Shown: positions 51,966-61,424 of the stretch, in pieces
Position numbering within the stretch: position 1 is the first letter of the stretch
Layout of the letters: each line of letters starts with the position of its first letter
Assembly (NCBI GenBank): GCA_019323515.1
Contig: JAHWHG010000008.1
Location: 21,908 to 85,907 of the forward strand
Origin: Candidatus Woesearchaeota archaeon
GTDB taxonomy: Archaea; Nanobdellota; Nanobdellia; Woesearchaeales; JAHWHD01
Reading direction: 5' to 3'
Length of the DNA stretch: 64,000 nucleotides
The notes under the pieces: generated by a model
What the model was told of the DNA's origin: nothing
Databases searched by the model: none
Seen by the model: only the letters and a program-made list of their open reading frames with translations
Position numbers and translations under genes: made by a program

Positions 51966-54900
51966 CTACTTTTCAAAAATTCCATCAACAATAGACTGAG
52001 TTTGTTTTTCTATCTTTGAGAATTCTAAGAATGCGTTCTTAGCGAAGTTATGGATTTTCATCTCTTCAAGTTTTAATTGCCTCATCTCCTCAGGTGTAAG
52101 TGCTTGCTCGCTTCTCTGCTTCTTCATTAAACGATAATATTCACTTGAATCAGTCTTTACTTCATATACAGTTGTCTGTTTTTCTTCAGGTTTTGCTTCA
52201 TTGTGCCACCAGTCAAGGAATTTTACTTTGTCTTCATCTGAAACAGACTTGTCAGAGATATCAAAAACAAAAGGTAAGTTGTTCCTTACGAATCTTATCC
52301 TTCCATCGTTAAAGAAGAATATTTGATATTTGCCAATTGGACTATACTCCAATTGACTAAAAGATACGCCATCTACATGATGCTCTCCTGAATAAACACG
52401 GCTGTTAGGGACTGTAAGGGCCATTTGTATTAGGTTATATTTTAATTGGGCTGAAATCTGATCATCACCTGACAGACCTTCTACTCCTCCTTTATAATCA
52501 CTATGGACGCTAAAGCTTGGATATGTAGGATCCCTAAATTCAGGATTATACTTTTGGTCTTCAAGCATTGTTTGCAGATTCTCTATAGCATTGAACTCTT
52601 TCTTTTGTTTCTCAAATTCCTCATTTAATTTGATATGGTCCTGTAATCTTTCATAACTTTCAGTATCTCTAAAGAAAGGTCTTGAAGAGAGGATATCTTT
52701 CAATTCAGCTGTATAACTGTAATCACTCTTGCCACCGAAATATTGAAGTAAGTAATTGGCTGAGTTAAGTTCGTCAAAACCTTTCATAGCAGCATCTGCT
52801 TCCTCTGCTGTAGTTGCCTGTCTAAGCCTGTTGAATAAATCCTGTTTTGTGAGTTCAAATCTCTTTTGAGAGATTGTTTGTAATGTATTGCTTAGATGCT
52901 GCTGTGCATCTTCAAAACTAGTACTAAAATGTCTAAACAGTCTGCCTGCGCCAATAATATCATCCATGTCAATCCCCTTTAAGTCATCCAGAGTCTTTGC
53001 TTTGTTCGCTAGATTTAGATAGTAATTTGACCTTTTATAAAAGTTCATATTTGCAATATCAGAGAAATCACCGGATACTGCTTCTGTTTCTCCGATAAAA
53101 TATTTAAGTCTTCTAGCTTCAATCAAGTTATTCAAATCAGCGATTGCAGCGTCTAGTTCTGCAGGAGTTTTTGCATGTGAGAGTTTTTCATTCATAATGT
53201 CTCTCCTAGCTTCATAGTTTTTTGTAGCAAAATCCCTTAAACCAACATTATATTCATCCCTCTTCTCTGGCATGACTAAAGCAATAAAATCGCCTGCATC
53301 AATAAGGTCACCAAACTGTTTTGAGACCGCTGTCACTTGCTCAGGTGTTTTTGCCTTGCCAAGCTGTTCAAGCATAGACTTCAGTCTTGCATCATATTTA
53401 TTTGAGAAAAGATTAGTAAGTTCTGTTGGGTATGTTCCAGATTCAGCCTTGATCACTCCTTGATAACCTTCAATCAATTTTGAACTCTGAACAAGTTCGG
53501 TTATCTCTTTTAATTGAGAGCCTAGAATCTTAGTAAATTCCTTAAAGGTCTTTTCTTCTGCAGTTGATTTTAAGTAATCCATCCTTAACTTATATATTTC
53601 ATCCATACTGCTTGATATACCAGGAAGCAACTTTGCTTTTTCTTCAGGTGTTGCTTCTTGATAGGATTTCCAGAGGTCTTGAAGCTTTTTCTTTTTTTCT
53701 GCTATGCTCTGTTCAAAGGCTGAGATTGATGAAGATATTGAATTACCACATACTTTGCATGGATCGCTGCATTGTGTTACCTTGCCATCCTGAAGGTATT
53801 GGAAATGTAGATTTCCATCTGAGTCTGTAAAACTTGATTCAATCATTGTGTTCAAATTTTGTATATCGCCTTGAATTACCAAAGGATTTTTACTAAATGT
53901 CAGTTTCACATTGCTTTCCTTTACATTTAGTGTACTATCATCATCAATCTTATCAACAAACAAATGCCGCCTTGTAATGTCCTTAATATCAAGTTCAATG
54001 TTATTGTTATCCTTTGCAGTAATCTTTAGATATGTGCCTAGGTCAGTGATACAGCTTGTTCCTGAGCATAAGCCAGGCAAGGTATTAAGCTCAGTCAAGC
54101 CTGAAACTGAGTATGTTCTTGAGGGTTTATTGTATTTATAAATAGTATATGATGTTCCTGGGAAGAGCTCTCTTGAATTAGGTGAATTTATCTTGATCTT
54201 TCCGTTTATGCTGTTTAAGATAGTATTACCTAGAGATTCAATAACATCTCCAGTGATTGTAACAGAACCAGCATCACGTTCAACTGTAAAATCCTGTTGT
54301 GACTCAAAGTTTGAATTACCAATTTTAACACTACTTGAAGATATCTGGAACTTACCTTTACCTGCTTTTGATAGGTCAATATTTGAATTAGATACATGGT
54401 AAGTGCCATCAACAAGCTTGATCTCACCTTGTGATATCTCAGCACCATTAGCAAGAACCAGTTTTCCAGATGCAAGAATTCTTGCACCAGGATGTTCATT
54501 AATATTAAATGTTGTTGAATCTGGGCCGTCTGTTATCAGGATTGAACCATCATAACTCTTAACCTTTGTTCCTTCATCAGTAATACCTTTGTTCTCAAAC
54601 CATACTTTTTTGGCTTTAGGGTTGTTGTTAAGGATATCTACATTATCCTTTGCTGCACTGTCAAACTGTGAAAGTATGCTAGAATCTTCCAAAAGTGCGA
54701 TGTTGTTGTTTATAATAGAAGAGACTTTTGAGGGTTCTTTTGAAAAAGCTGCTTCAAGCAGTGCAGGAACTTTTAATAGGTCTGGTTTTGTGTTCAGGAA
54801 TTGCCATGCTTTATCTGGTGCATTTTTAAATGCTCCTACAGGGTCTTCCTTAAAGTTGTTTTCAAAATTCTCATCGCTTAAAGCATCTTCAGAGTCCCAG

Positions 54901-54968
54901 TCAACCTCTGCAGATACAAGGTTCAGGCAAAGTAATGCTATAATCCAGATAATTAACAGTTTCTTCAT
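51966..54968 (-). CDS. Large secreted protein with helical repeats
   Basis: 1000 aa. Signal peptide (MKKLLIIWIIALLCLNLVSA, likely cleaved after VSA). Residues about 130-420 are beta-rich with repetitive strands (SSVKIGNSNFESQQDFTVER), possibly beta-helix-like. CSDPCKVC is a Cys cluster near 400. About 510-760 holds four degenerate helical repeats of roughly 60 residues centred on KAKTPEQV, HAKTPAEL, KAKTLDDL and QATTAEEA, each ending in a LI(D/E)A-type helix. No transmembrane anchor at the C terminus. It overlaps the pilin-like gene by 4 nt, so secretion or assembly together is likely. Confidence 0.72.
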   Translation of the reverse strand: MKKLLIIWIIALLCLNLVSAEVDWDSEDALSDENFENNFKEDPVGAFKNAPDKAWQFLNTKPDLLKVPALLEAAFSKEPSKVSSIINNNIALLEDSSILSQFDSAAKDNVDILNNNPKAKKVWFENKGITDEGTKVKSYDGSILITDGPDSTTFNINEHPGARILASGKLVLANGAEISQGEIKLVDGTYHVSNSNIDLSKAGKGKFQISSSSVKIGNSNFESQQDFTVERDAGSVTITGDVIESLGNTILNSINGKIKINSPNSRELFPGTSYTIYKYNKPSRTYSVSGLTELNTLPGLCSGTSCITDLGTYLKITAKDNNNIELDIKDITRRHLFVDKIDDDSTLNVKESNVKLTFSKNPLVIQGDIQNLNTMIESSFTDSDGNLHFQYLQDGKVTQCSDPCKVCGNSISSSISAFEQSIAEKKKKLQDLWKSYQEATPEEKAKLLPGISSSMDEIYKLRMDYLKSTAEEKTFKEFTKILGSQLKEITELVQSSKLIEGYQGVIKAESGTYPTELTNLFSNKYDARLKSMLEQLGKAKTPEQVTAVSKQFGDLIDAGDFIALVMPEKRDEYNVGLRDFATKNYEARRDIMNEKLSHAKTPAELDAAIADLNNLIEARRLKYFIGETEAVSGDFSDIANMNFYKRSNYYLNLANKAKTLDDLKGIDMDDIIGAGRLFRHFSTSFEDAQQHLSNTLQTISQKRFELTKQDLFNRLRQATTAEEADAAMKGFDELNSANYLLQYFGGKSDYSYTAELKDILSSRPFFRDTESYERLQDHIKLNEEFEKQKKEFNAIENLQTMLEDQKYNPEFRDPTYPSFSVHSDYKGGVEGLSGDDQISAQLKYNLIQMALTVPNSRVYSGEHHVDGVSFSQLEYSPIGKYQIFFFNDGRIRFVRNNLPFVFDISDKSVSDEDKVKFLDWWHNEAKPEEKQTTVYEVKTDSSEYYRLMKKQRSEQALTPEEMRQLKLEEMKIHNFAKNAFLEFSKIEKQTQSIVDGIFEK

Positions 54969-55960
54969 CTTGCTATATCCACCTTAACTGTTAAGATTGC
55001 TAAATCTTCATTCCCATTGTTATCTTTAGCTTTTATCAGGAAGTTATAGTCACCATTTGGAATGTCTGCACTATAGAATTCTATAACTCCTGTTGTTGGA
55101 TTGATATCAAAGTAATTTGAATAATCAGAGAATGTCAAGTCAGTTCCTAGTGCATTTACCAAGATTGTTATGATTTTAGGTTCAGTGATTGTAAGTTCTT
55201 CAATAGGTTCTATTGTTACGTGAGATTTTTGTACAATATCTGGCCAGTCATACTTTGCAAAGAATGTATAAACATAATCTTCCTTGAATATCAAAGCATA
55301 CAGAACTACATTATGTTCAAGGTTCATGGTCTCAAAAGTAAAATCATTATTATAAGCTAAATCTGTGATAAAGCCTAAAGGGATTGAATCAGGTGTTTTT
55401 TTCTGTTCATCTACTATCCTTGTAACAAGATCATATACATTATTAAAGTCAAATGCAAGTGCTGAAGTGAAATGGTTTAGTTTTACTATTGACTCGTCTT
55501 TTGTTATCTTAACAGGAAGAGATAACTTTATATCTATAGTAGATGCAAGTATCATAACATCAGACATTGGTTCTTGTAGCTGAAAGCTATAACCTTGTTG
55601 TGTGAATGTGTTGAAACCATCTATACATTCAGGAAGTTCATTATCAATATACTTTTCCAGTTCTCTTTCAATGGTCTCTTTTGTGGGGACATGAGCTGTT
55701 CCATCCCAATAATATGGGATTTTGATATAAGAATAAGCTCTATTTGGTTCAGGTGTATCATAATATCCTCCCTGGAGAGATATGAAGTATAGGCCATCTT
55801 TGGAAACCTTATTCAGGCAGGTCTCTGTGAAACTTTTAATCTGTGCTGTATCAAACTCTGGTGTAATTTCTTTATCTCTTACTATGAAAAAGAGTGCAAG
55901 AAGAACAACTATAAGTATACCTATTATCAAAAATATTGTGATTTGTCCTCTTTTATTCAT
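54965..55960 (-). CDS. Type-IV-pilin-like N terminus, surface protein
   Basis: 331 aa. MNKRGQITIFLIIGILIVVL is a short basic leader, a GQ-type cleavage region and a hydrophobic helix as in class III (prepilin) signal peptides. Residues about 45-240 are homologous to the pilin-like protein at 62563 (shared CL...LQGGY, LPECIDGF/FTNCLDLE segments). A C-terminal Ig/cadherin-like domain (DYSNYFDINPTTGVIEFYSADIPNGDYNF, then NGNEDLAILTVKV) is added. It probably assembles or displays on the cell surface. Confidence 0.75.
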   Translation of the reverse strand: MNKRGQITIFLIIGILIVVLLALFFIVRDKEITPEFDTAQIKSFTETCLNKVSKDGLYFISLQGGYYDTPEPNRAYSYIKIPYYWDGTAHVPTKETIERELEKYIDNELPECIDGFNTFTQQGYSFQLQEPMSDVMILASTIDIKLSLPVKITKDESIVKLNHFTSALAFDFNNVYDLVTRIVDEQKKTPDSIPLGFITDLAYNNDFTFETMNLEHNVVLYALIFKEDYVYTFFAKYDWPDIVQKSHVTIEPIEELTITEPKIITILVNALGTDLTFSDYSNYFDINPTTGVIEFYSADIPNGDYNFLIKAKDNNGNEDLAILTVKVDIAR

Positions 55961-56014
55961 ATATAGAGATGATTACCTATTAAATATAAATCTTTCTTAT
56001 TTTAGGATTACAAA

Positions 56015-56359
56015 TCACCACTTCTCTAATCCAGTTTCAACACGTTCAACCCATCTTTTCATTATTCTTAGAAGTATATTCTTCAGAACTTTTTTCTCTT
56101 TTGCCTTGTAGATGAACAAGTAGCCGCCATTGTCAAGGTTTTGCTGTGACCTAAGAAGTACCTCTTTCTCATAAAGGCGTTTGACACCTCTCTGGACTGT
56201 TGAAAGATTTAGGTTTAGCTTTTTTGCTGCTTCATGGGTTGTGAGCCATTCATTGTTGTCAATAAAAAAAAGAAGCAGTTTGTAGTCAGCTCTAGTCAAA
56301 CCAAGTCCGCACTTTATTATTTCATCAATCCTGAACTGTTTACAAGCGAAGTCTATCAT
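56015..56359 (-). CDS. MarR/TrmB-like winged-helix protein
   Basis: 114 aa. LTRADYKLLLFFIDNNEWLTTHEAAKKLNLNLSTVQRGVKRLYEKEVL is a winged HTH (about 20-70), and NGGYLFIYKAKEKK the wing. A C-terminal helix may dimerise. It overlaps the end of the thioredoxin gene (ATGA), so it might respond to redox state, a guess from position. Confidence 0.75.
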   Translation of the reverse strand: MIDFACKQFRIDEIIKCGLGLTRADYKLLLFFIDNNEWLTTHEAAKKLNLNLSTVQRGVKRLYEKEVLLRSQQNLDNGGYLFIYKAKEKKVLKNILLRIMKRWVERVETGLEKW

Positions 56360-56673
56360 TGTAATACTTTATTCAGGCTTTCCCTAAGCTGGTTCTTTGA
56401 GGCAAAGCCTATAAAGCGGTGAAACTCTTGGCCGTCCTTAAATAGTATCATGCATGGAATGCTCTGTATCCTGTACTTTGAAGAAAGCATTGGTTCTTCT
56501 TCAGTTGAGACCTTTGCAAACTTAACCTTACCAGTAAATTCTTCGCTTAATTCCTCAAATATTGGAGCGAGCATCCTGCAAGGGCCGCACCACGAAGCAA
56601 AAAAATCCACTAGGACATAGCCTTTCTCTATTTCTTGCTTGAAATTAGTTTGTGTTAAATATTTAGTTGCCAT
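56356..56673 (-). CDS. trxA: Thioredoxin
   Basis: 105 aa. Active site FFASWCGPCRMLAPIF, cis-Pro in IQSIPCMILF and FKDGQEFHRFIGF at the end. Standard thioredoxin fold with all key residues. Tandem with another thioredoxin upstream. The helical HTH gene follows with 4 nt overlap. Confidence 0.93.
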   Translation of the reverse strand: MATKYLTQTNFKQEIEKGYVLVDFFASWCGPCRMLAPIFEELSEEFTGKVKFAKVSTEEEPMLSSKYRIQSIPCMILFKDGQEFHRFIGFASKNQLRESLNKVLQ

Positions 56674-56746
56674 AGTACTGCTATAATATGGAAGTACTAT
56701 TTAAATGTAGTGGAGGACTTCAAAAAATATAGAAAAAAATGAAGTT

Positions 56747-57067
56747 TTACAGAATCTTGTTAATCTCGTGAATTAGTGTGTCAAGAGGCATAAATCCTGT
56801 GAATCTGTGGAGTTCTCTGCCGTCCTTGAAAAGGATTAAGCAAGGTATGCTTCCAATCTGGTATTTTTCTGCAATATCCTGCTCTTCATCTATATTGATC
56901 TTTGCAACAACAAGGTGACCTTCAAAATCATCACTTAACTCATCCAGAACAGGTTCCATCATCCTGCAAGGGCCGCACCATGTTGCAAAGAAATCTACTA
57001 ATACATGAGACTTTGATTCTAGAACTTCGTGATTAAAGTTATCCTTGTGTAGGTTTATTAATGGCAT
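56747..57067 (-). CDS. trxA: Thioredoxin (second copy)
   Basis: 106 aa. FFATWCGPCRMMEPVL active site and GSIPCLILFKDGRELHRFTGF. About half identical to the next thioredoxin, so an older duplication. Acidic middle region (VAKINIDEEQDIAEKY). Both are candidate partners of the reductase at 50133. Confidence 0.93.
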   Translation of the reverse strand: MPLINLHKDNFNHEVLESKSHVLVDFFATWCGPCRMMEPVLDELSDDFEGHLVVAKINIDEEQDIAEKYQIGSIPCLILFKDGRELHRFTGFMPLDTLIHEINKIL

Positions 57068-57130
57068 TTTAGTATAAAAAATAAGAAGTGGTATATAAAT
57101 ATTGATATGATTTAGAAAAATAAAAAAAAA

Positions 57131-57640
57131 TTAACGGAAATTTCCCTTTCCGTCATTCAAGAACAGTTCCAGGCTCATTGTTGGTTTCTTAGGGTCAAAG
57201 CCGTCCTCTTTTGTTTTGACTCTTGCATATGCTAAGTCCATGTCGCCATCACCGTCAAAGTCTGCAGCTGCAAGGCCAGCGCCATGCTCGTATATCCCAC
57301 CAGGAAGTTCAGCTATCTTCCTTGGAGGTTTAAACCCTTTGCCTTCACGCTCGTACAGCATGACATCAAGAGTAGCTTTCATTGGCTTGCCTTTTAATTC
57401 TTCTTTTGTAGGATGTCGTGCATAGACAATGTCTACATCTCCGTCACCGTCAAAGTCTGCTGCTGCTACACCAAAACCTGTCTTGTACCTTGGATTAGGA
57501 AGTTCAAGGTGAACAACTCGTTCTATCCTTGGCTTAGGTTTAGGTGGCACATAGGTGATAGCGTCATAAAAAGCAAAGCCTATTGGCAGTGCAAATGCAA
57601 AAACTACAAGTCCTTTTGTGATTTTTTCGAATAGATTCAT
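57131..57640 (-). CDS. FG-GAP/VCBS-repeat surface protein
   Basis: 169 aa. An N-terminal hydrophobic segment (GLVVFAFALPIGFAFYDAI, about 10-28) anchors or exports it. Two FG-GAP repeats have calcium loops DFDGDGDVD and DFDGDGDMD. With only two repeats it is far short of a seven-bladed propeller, so it must oligomerise or be a shortened form. It ends right after the second repeat. Role probably adhesion. Confidence 0.8.
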   Translation of the reverse strand: MNLFEKITKGLVVFAFALPIGFAFYDAITYVPPKPKPRIERVVHLELPNPRYKTGFGVAAADFDGDGDVDIVYARHPTKEELKGKPMKATLDVMLYEREGKGFKPPRKIAELPGGIYEHGAGLAAADFDGDGDMDLAYARVKTKEDGFDPKKPTMSLELFLNDGKGNFR

Positions 57641-57652
57641 TTCGTGTCACCT

Positions 57653-58720
57653 CTAATGATACTGAACTGGCCTCTCGGCCAATACAGTTTTGTAGTCAGT
57701 TGGAGCATCTCCAATCTTGACCCTGCTCATTACTGAGTCAACTCTCTTGCTAACAATTGAATCAAGTTGTTCTGGTTTGATCTTCCCAGATTCAACCTTA
57801 GACTTCATCTGTTCTGCGTACTTCTGTGTAAGTTTGTCCTTTAGCAAGTGTTCAAACCCAGAAGCAACATAAACAGTCCTGCTCTCTACATTCTTCTCAA
57901 CGTCTTCAACTGAACTAATCACTGGAATTCTCATACTGTCAGAGATTAAGTCGTTTAGAAACTCGATCTCGTTATTGTATGTTTTTCCGTTCAAAGTAAG
58001 TTGTTTTGGCTTGTAGTCAGGTCTTTTTGTACATCCCATAAGGTCTGCTCTAGTATGAACTAAGACATTTATGTAGAGTTCACTAAGCTTTGAGACAGTC
58101 TTGTTGAATGTCTTTTCTGGATTTTTTGCATCTGCAAGACTATCGTAAAGGTTGAAGAGTCTCATGTGATCCTTGATAACATCTCTAACATAGCTAGCTT
58201 CTTTCTCGCTAAAGCCTTCTCTTAGAAGAACCTTGTAAGCTGCTTCTGAACCTATATCTGCGTGTTTTGGGCAGGTTGTGTCACCGTTCTCTTTTACCTG
58301 TAGAACTGGTTTTTCAACACCTTCATCATCATAGGTCATTGCTTTACCTATATCGTGAAGAACTGCAGCGCATCTCATAAGCTGTGCTCTTGTGTGGTCA
58401 CCAACTCTTTCATTGAAAAGATCCTCTAATCTTTTCTTGCTGTCACCTTTAACATAATCAAATGTCAATGAATTTTGTACTGCATCTTCTACAGCTCTTG
58501 TGTGAACCAAAACGTTTGGTTCAGTGTGGAAGTCGTTTTTATCAGAAATCTTTTCGAGGTCTGACACCTCTTTTGTATTGTAGAGCCTATCTACAATTTG
58601 GTTCATTTTGCATTCCTCCGTGTAAAGGATTGGACAGTGTCCGAATCCGATTTTTTGTTTTTCACTCTGTTCGTATTCTTGGTACGAACGTCTCCATATG
58701 TCTGCAAAATTGTCTTTCAT
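57653..58720 (-). CDS. HD-domain hydrolase
   Basis: 355 aa. LVHTRAVEDAVQNSLTFDYV, then RCAAVLHDIGKAM (the HD pair), CPKHADIGSEAAYKVL (next His) and DVIKDHMRLF, followed by HTRADLMGCTKR (Asp): the metal set of HD phosphohydrolases, as in the HD domain of CCA-adding enzymes. Substrates can be cyclic phosphates or nucleotides. The N-terminal part (about 1-60) is unassigned. The gene lies between the FG-GAP gene and an unknown gene. Confidence 0.85.
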   Translation of the reverse strand: MKDNFADIWRRSYQEYEQSEKQKIGFGHCPILYTEECKMNQIVDRLYNTKEVSDLEKISDKNDFHTEPNVLVHTRAVEDAVQNSLTFDYVKGDSKKRLEDLFNERVGDHTRAQLMRCAAVLHDIGKAMTYDDEGVEKPVLQVKENGDTTCPKHADIGSEAAYKVLLREGFSEKEASYVRDVIKDHMRLFNLYDSLADAKNPEKTFNKTVSKLSELYINVLVHTRADLMGCTKRPDYKPKQLTLNGKTYNNEIEFLNDLISDSMRIPVISSVEDVEKNVESRTVYVASGFEHLLKDKLTQKYAEQMKSKVESGKIKPEQLDSIVSKRVDSVMSRVKIGDAPTDYKTVLAERPVQYH

Positions 58721-58730
58721 CTTGATTCAC

Positions 58731-59384
58731 CTATATGTTGTAATAATCCCAAAAGTGGATTGAGTCTTTGTATGATTTCAAGAAGTCCAGGATTGCGTCT
58801 TTGTCTCCCTTTAATTCTGATGATAAGTCTATTTCTACTTCTTTCCTGTCTTTAACTGCCTCTACCTCTTCAATCCAAGTGCAATAATCATTATGGGTTT
58901 CTGCACTAAGTATTGCCCAACCGTTTTCATCATCCAAGCCTTGAGAAGAAGGATGAGCCCTATCGTTGTCAAATGTGTAAGCTGGTGAGCAGAAATGCAT
59001 TCCACCATCTGAATCTTCTGCGTTTACAAATTTCCAGGCATTTGGGTCCTTGGAGTCCTGTTCATAGGTGATAGTGATAAATCGCTTGTGAACCTGGATT
59101 TTATCACCTAAGTCTCTTAACCAGAAATCGCTTGTATAAGGATCGTGTCTTGCATCGTCTCCGATTCTTGTGTTGCCTGCTTCATACTGCATTCTAAGTC
59201 TTTCCATTACAGTTGTGCAATCGTCATTTCCAAAAAGAATTCGGGGTCTGATTTCTACTGGATTTTCTGGGTTATACTCTGGATTCATAGGTCTATGAAG
59301 ATCATTGTTCCAGATGATAGCGTTGTTTCCATCCCAATCAGTATGTTCTAAGAACATATCGAGTGAGCATTTCTGTTCTGACAT
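58731..59384 (-). CDS. Unknown protein, 217 aa
   Basis: Rich in Asp, Asn and Trp (DWDGNNAIIWNNDLHRPMNP; DPYTSDFWLRDLGDK), no membrane segment, mostly beta in the middle. The gap of 10 nt to the HD gene suggests they are co-transcribed. SD-like AAAGGTGAATCAAG precedes the ATG. No family recognised. Confidence 0.62.
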   Translation of the reverse strand: MSEQKCSLDMFLEHTDWDGNNAIIWNNDLHRPMNPEYNPENPVEIRPRILFGNDDCTTVMERLRMQYEAGNTRIGDDARHDPYTSDFWLRDLGDKIQVHKRFITITYEQDSKDPNAWKFVNAEDSDGGMHFCSPAYTFDNDRAHPSSQGLDDENGWAILSAETHNDYCTWIEEVEAVKDRKEVEIDLSSELKGDKDAILDFLKSYKDSIHFWDYYNI

Positions 59385-59468
59385 TCTTGATTCACCTTTT
59401 ACTACATAATAGTAATGAAAGGATATATTTAAAATCTCTTAGAACTTTTTTGCATTTTTTAGGAAAAG

Positions 59469-59480
59469 TTTATATATAAT
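59469..59480 (+). promoter_or_regulatory. TATA box of Lrp-like gene
   Basis: TTTATATATAAT centred about 25 nt before ATG 59499, with no SD, so the start is probably leaderless. Confidence 0.55.
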
Positions 59481-59498
59481 TGCGAATTATTGTCAAAT

Positions 59499-60476
59499 AT
59501 GGATAAATTAGATGTTAAAGATAGGAAAATCATTTACTATCTTTCAAAGGATGCACGTATGAGTAGGACGCAGCTTGCAAAAAAGCTAAGGTTGAGCAAG
59601 AATACAGTAAAGTATAGAATAGAGAGACTGCTGAAAGAGGGTATTATCAAGAATTTTACAACCACACTTGAACTTGAGGCTCTTGGATTGTCTACTGTTG
59701 ACATGTTCTTAAGGTTTAATGAAGACATATATGAGAAGAAACAGATCCTTGACTATTTTAATAAACATGAATATGTTGACTGGGTGTGCACATTATCAGG
59801 AGAGTGGGATCTTTTTATTGAGATTGTAATAAAAGATTTTAGTCATCTTATTGAAGTTGTTGATGGGATTACTCAGAAGTTTGGCAATATACTTGATTCC
59901 TACAAAGTACTTTACTCATTGCCGATACGTGTTGAGCATCTGATAAAGGATTTTTATGCTGATTTGAAACTAGGAGACGTGCGTGTTCCTTTAGAAAAGG
60001 TTGAGAGAGTGAAGATTGACGCAGTTGACAAGAAGATCCTTGCAATATTATCTAAGGATTCTTCTCTTCCATATCTTAAGATTGCACAAAAGCTTGGCTT
60101 GAAGATTGATAAAGTAAGGTATAGGATGAAAAACTTGATTGATAAAGGGGTTATTATGAAGTGTTTTCCTGAGATTGACCTGCAGAAGTTAGGCTATACC
60201 GAGTATTTGTATAAGATTGAGTTTAGTAACTTAACTAAAGAGAAGTATGATAAGATAAAGAGTAGAATTAGGAACAACAATAATATTACATATGCGTTTG
60301 CAGATGTTAACAGCTTTACCATAATATTTGTTTGCGCTTTTAAGATTGCTGAGGATATCGATAAACTGTCAAGAGGGCTTAGAAAGGAGTTCTCAGATGT
60401 GATTGACAAGCAGGACTATTATATTATTAAGGAACAGCCAAGGTTTAATCTGTTTCCTAGAGGGTTATTGGAGTAA
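59499..60476 (+). CDS. Double Lrp/AsnC-type transcription regulator
   Basis: 325 aa, two HTH-RAM units in one chain. First HTH about 5-55 (LDVKDRKIIYYLSKDARMSRTQLAKKLRLSKNTVKYRIERL) with RAM-like 65-155; second HTH about 172-220 (AVDKKILAILSKDSSLPYLKIAQKLGLKIDKVRYRM) with a second effector-binding half. Normal Lrp proteins have one unit of about 150 aa. The fused form may act as a built-in dimer. The target genes are unknown. Confidence 0.87.
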   Translation: MDKLDVKDRKIIYYLSKDARMSRTQLAKKLRLSKNTVKYRIERLLKEGIIKNFTTTLELEALGLSTVDMFLRFNEDIYEKKQILDYFNKHEYVDWVCTLSGEWDLFIEIVIKDFSHLIEVVDGITQKFGNILDSYKVLYSLPIRVEHLIKDFYADLKLGDVRVPLEKVERVKIDAVDKKILAILSKDSSLPYLKIAQKLGLKIDKVRYRMKNLIDKGVIMKCFPEIDLQKLGYTEYLYKIEFSNLTKEKYDKIKSRIRNNNNITYAFADVNSFTIIFVCAFKIAEDIDKLSRGLRKEFSDVIDKQDYYIIKEQPRFNLFPRGLLE

Positions 60477-60521
60477 TAGAGTAAAATAATATTTATAAAT
60501 TCTAACAGCATTACAGGAATT

Positions 60522-61388
60522 ATGGGGGATTTAGTTACACCAGTGGAATTACCAGTATACCTGCCAGATAGTGTGAGAGGCAGGATAACAGAGGAAGCTC
60601 TGAATAGTCATAAGCCTATAGTTGATTATAAGGGATTGTACTTTGAGGCTGGTGTTCTGGATACCCGAGTACCGATATCCTATGCAATATATAGGGCGCG
60701 TGATAAAGCAGGAGTATTTTATTATTATACTGCAAACACACTTCTTGAGAGAGATAAAGAGCATTATGCACAATTTTCACGGATACTTGATTTCTATTCA
60801 AATAGATGTATTGATTTTATGGATTACTGTGAGATGTGTCTTGCCGAGAAAAGAGTAGGTATTGATGGATTCCTGAAATATAACCCCAAAGACAAATATG
60901 ATGAAAACTTATCTGAAGGTCTTAACTGTCTTGAGAGGAAGGTTGTGGGTACAGCTGGTGCTACAGGAGGAACATACTTGACTGTAGGAAGTGCTGCATA
61001 TCTGATGGGCCTTGTTGAACCATTTACATGCATAACAACAATAGCAGCAGCAGTTTCATCTTTATTTGCTTCTGCAGGTCTTTCATATAAACGTGAGATG
61101 GAACTTAGAGGTAAGATGCTTATGACAGAACCTATGCAGATATTACAGATATACAATCTATTGTTTGATCTTGAATCAAAGGCATTCCATGACAAAGAAG
61201 ATGATGCTTATTGCAAGGATTTGATATATTCCTGCCGTGTATTCAGGAAAATTCTGCCAAAATGTGATGTTATCCTGGAAAATAGACGAGGTCTTGTAAT
61301 ATCTGGGAAAGATAGTGAATTAGATAGGTTACATAACCACCTTTCTGAACTGGAACAGAAGTTAGAAGACCTAAAACCAAACTTTTAA
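60522..61388 (+). CDS. Unknown protein with two membrane helices
   Basis: 288 aa. Two adjacent hydrophobic segments GATGGTYLTVGSAAYLMGLV and CITTIAAAVSSLFASAGLSY (about 148-190) form a hairpin. The rest is soluble and helical; the last 25 residues look coiled coil (LDRLHNHLSELEQKLEDLK). TATA-like AATATTTATAAATT lies about 30 nt upstream. No family recognised. Confidence 0.66.
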   Translation: MGDLVTPVELPVYLPDSVRGRITEEALNSHKPIVDYKGLYFEAGVLDTRVPISYAIYRARDKAGVFYYYTANTLLERDKEHYAQFSRILDFYSNRCIDFMDYCEMCLAEKRVGIDGFLKYNPKDKYDENLSEGLNCLERKVVGTAGATGGTYLTVGSAAYLMGLVEPFTCITTIAAAVSSLFASAGLSYKREMELRGKMLMTEPMQILQIYNLLFDLESKAFHDKEDDAYCKDLIYSCRVFRKILPKCDVILENRRGLVISGKDSELDRLHNHLSELEQKLEDLKPNF

Positions 61389-61424
61389 ATACCCTTTATT
61401 CTACTTTTTAACATCGAGGTGAAC

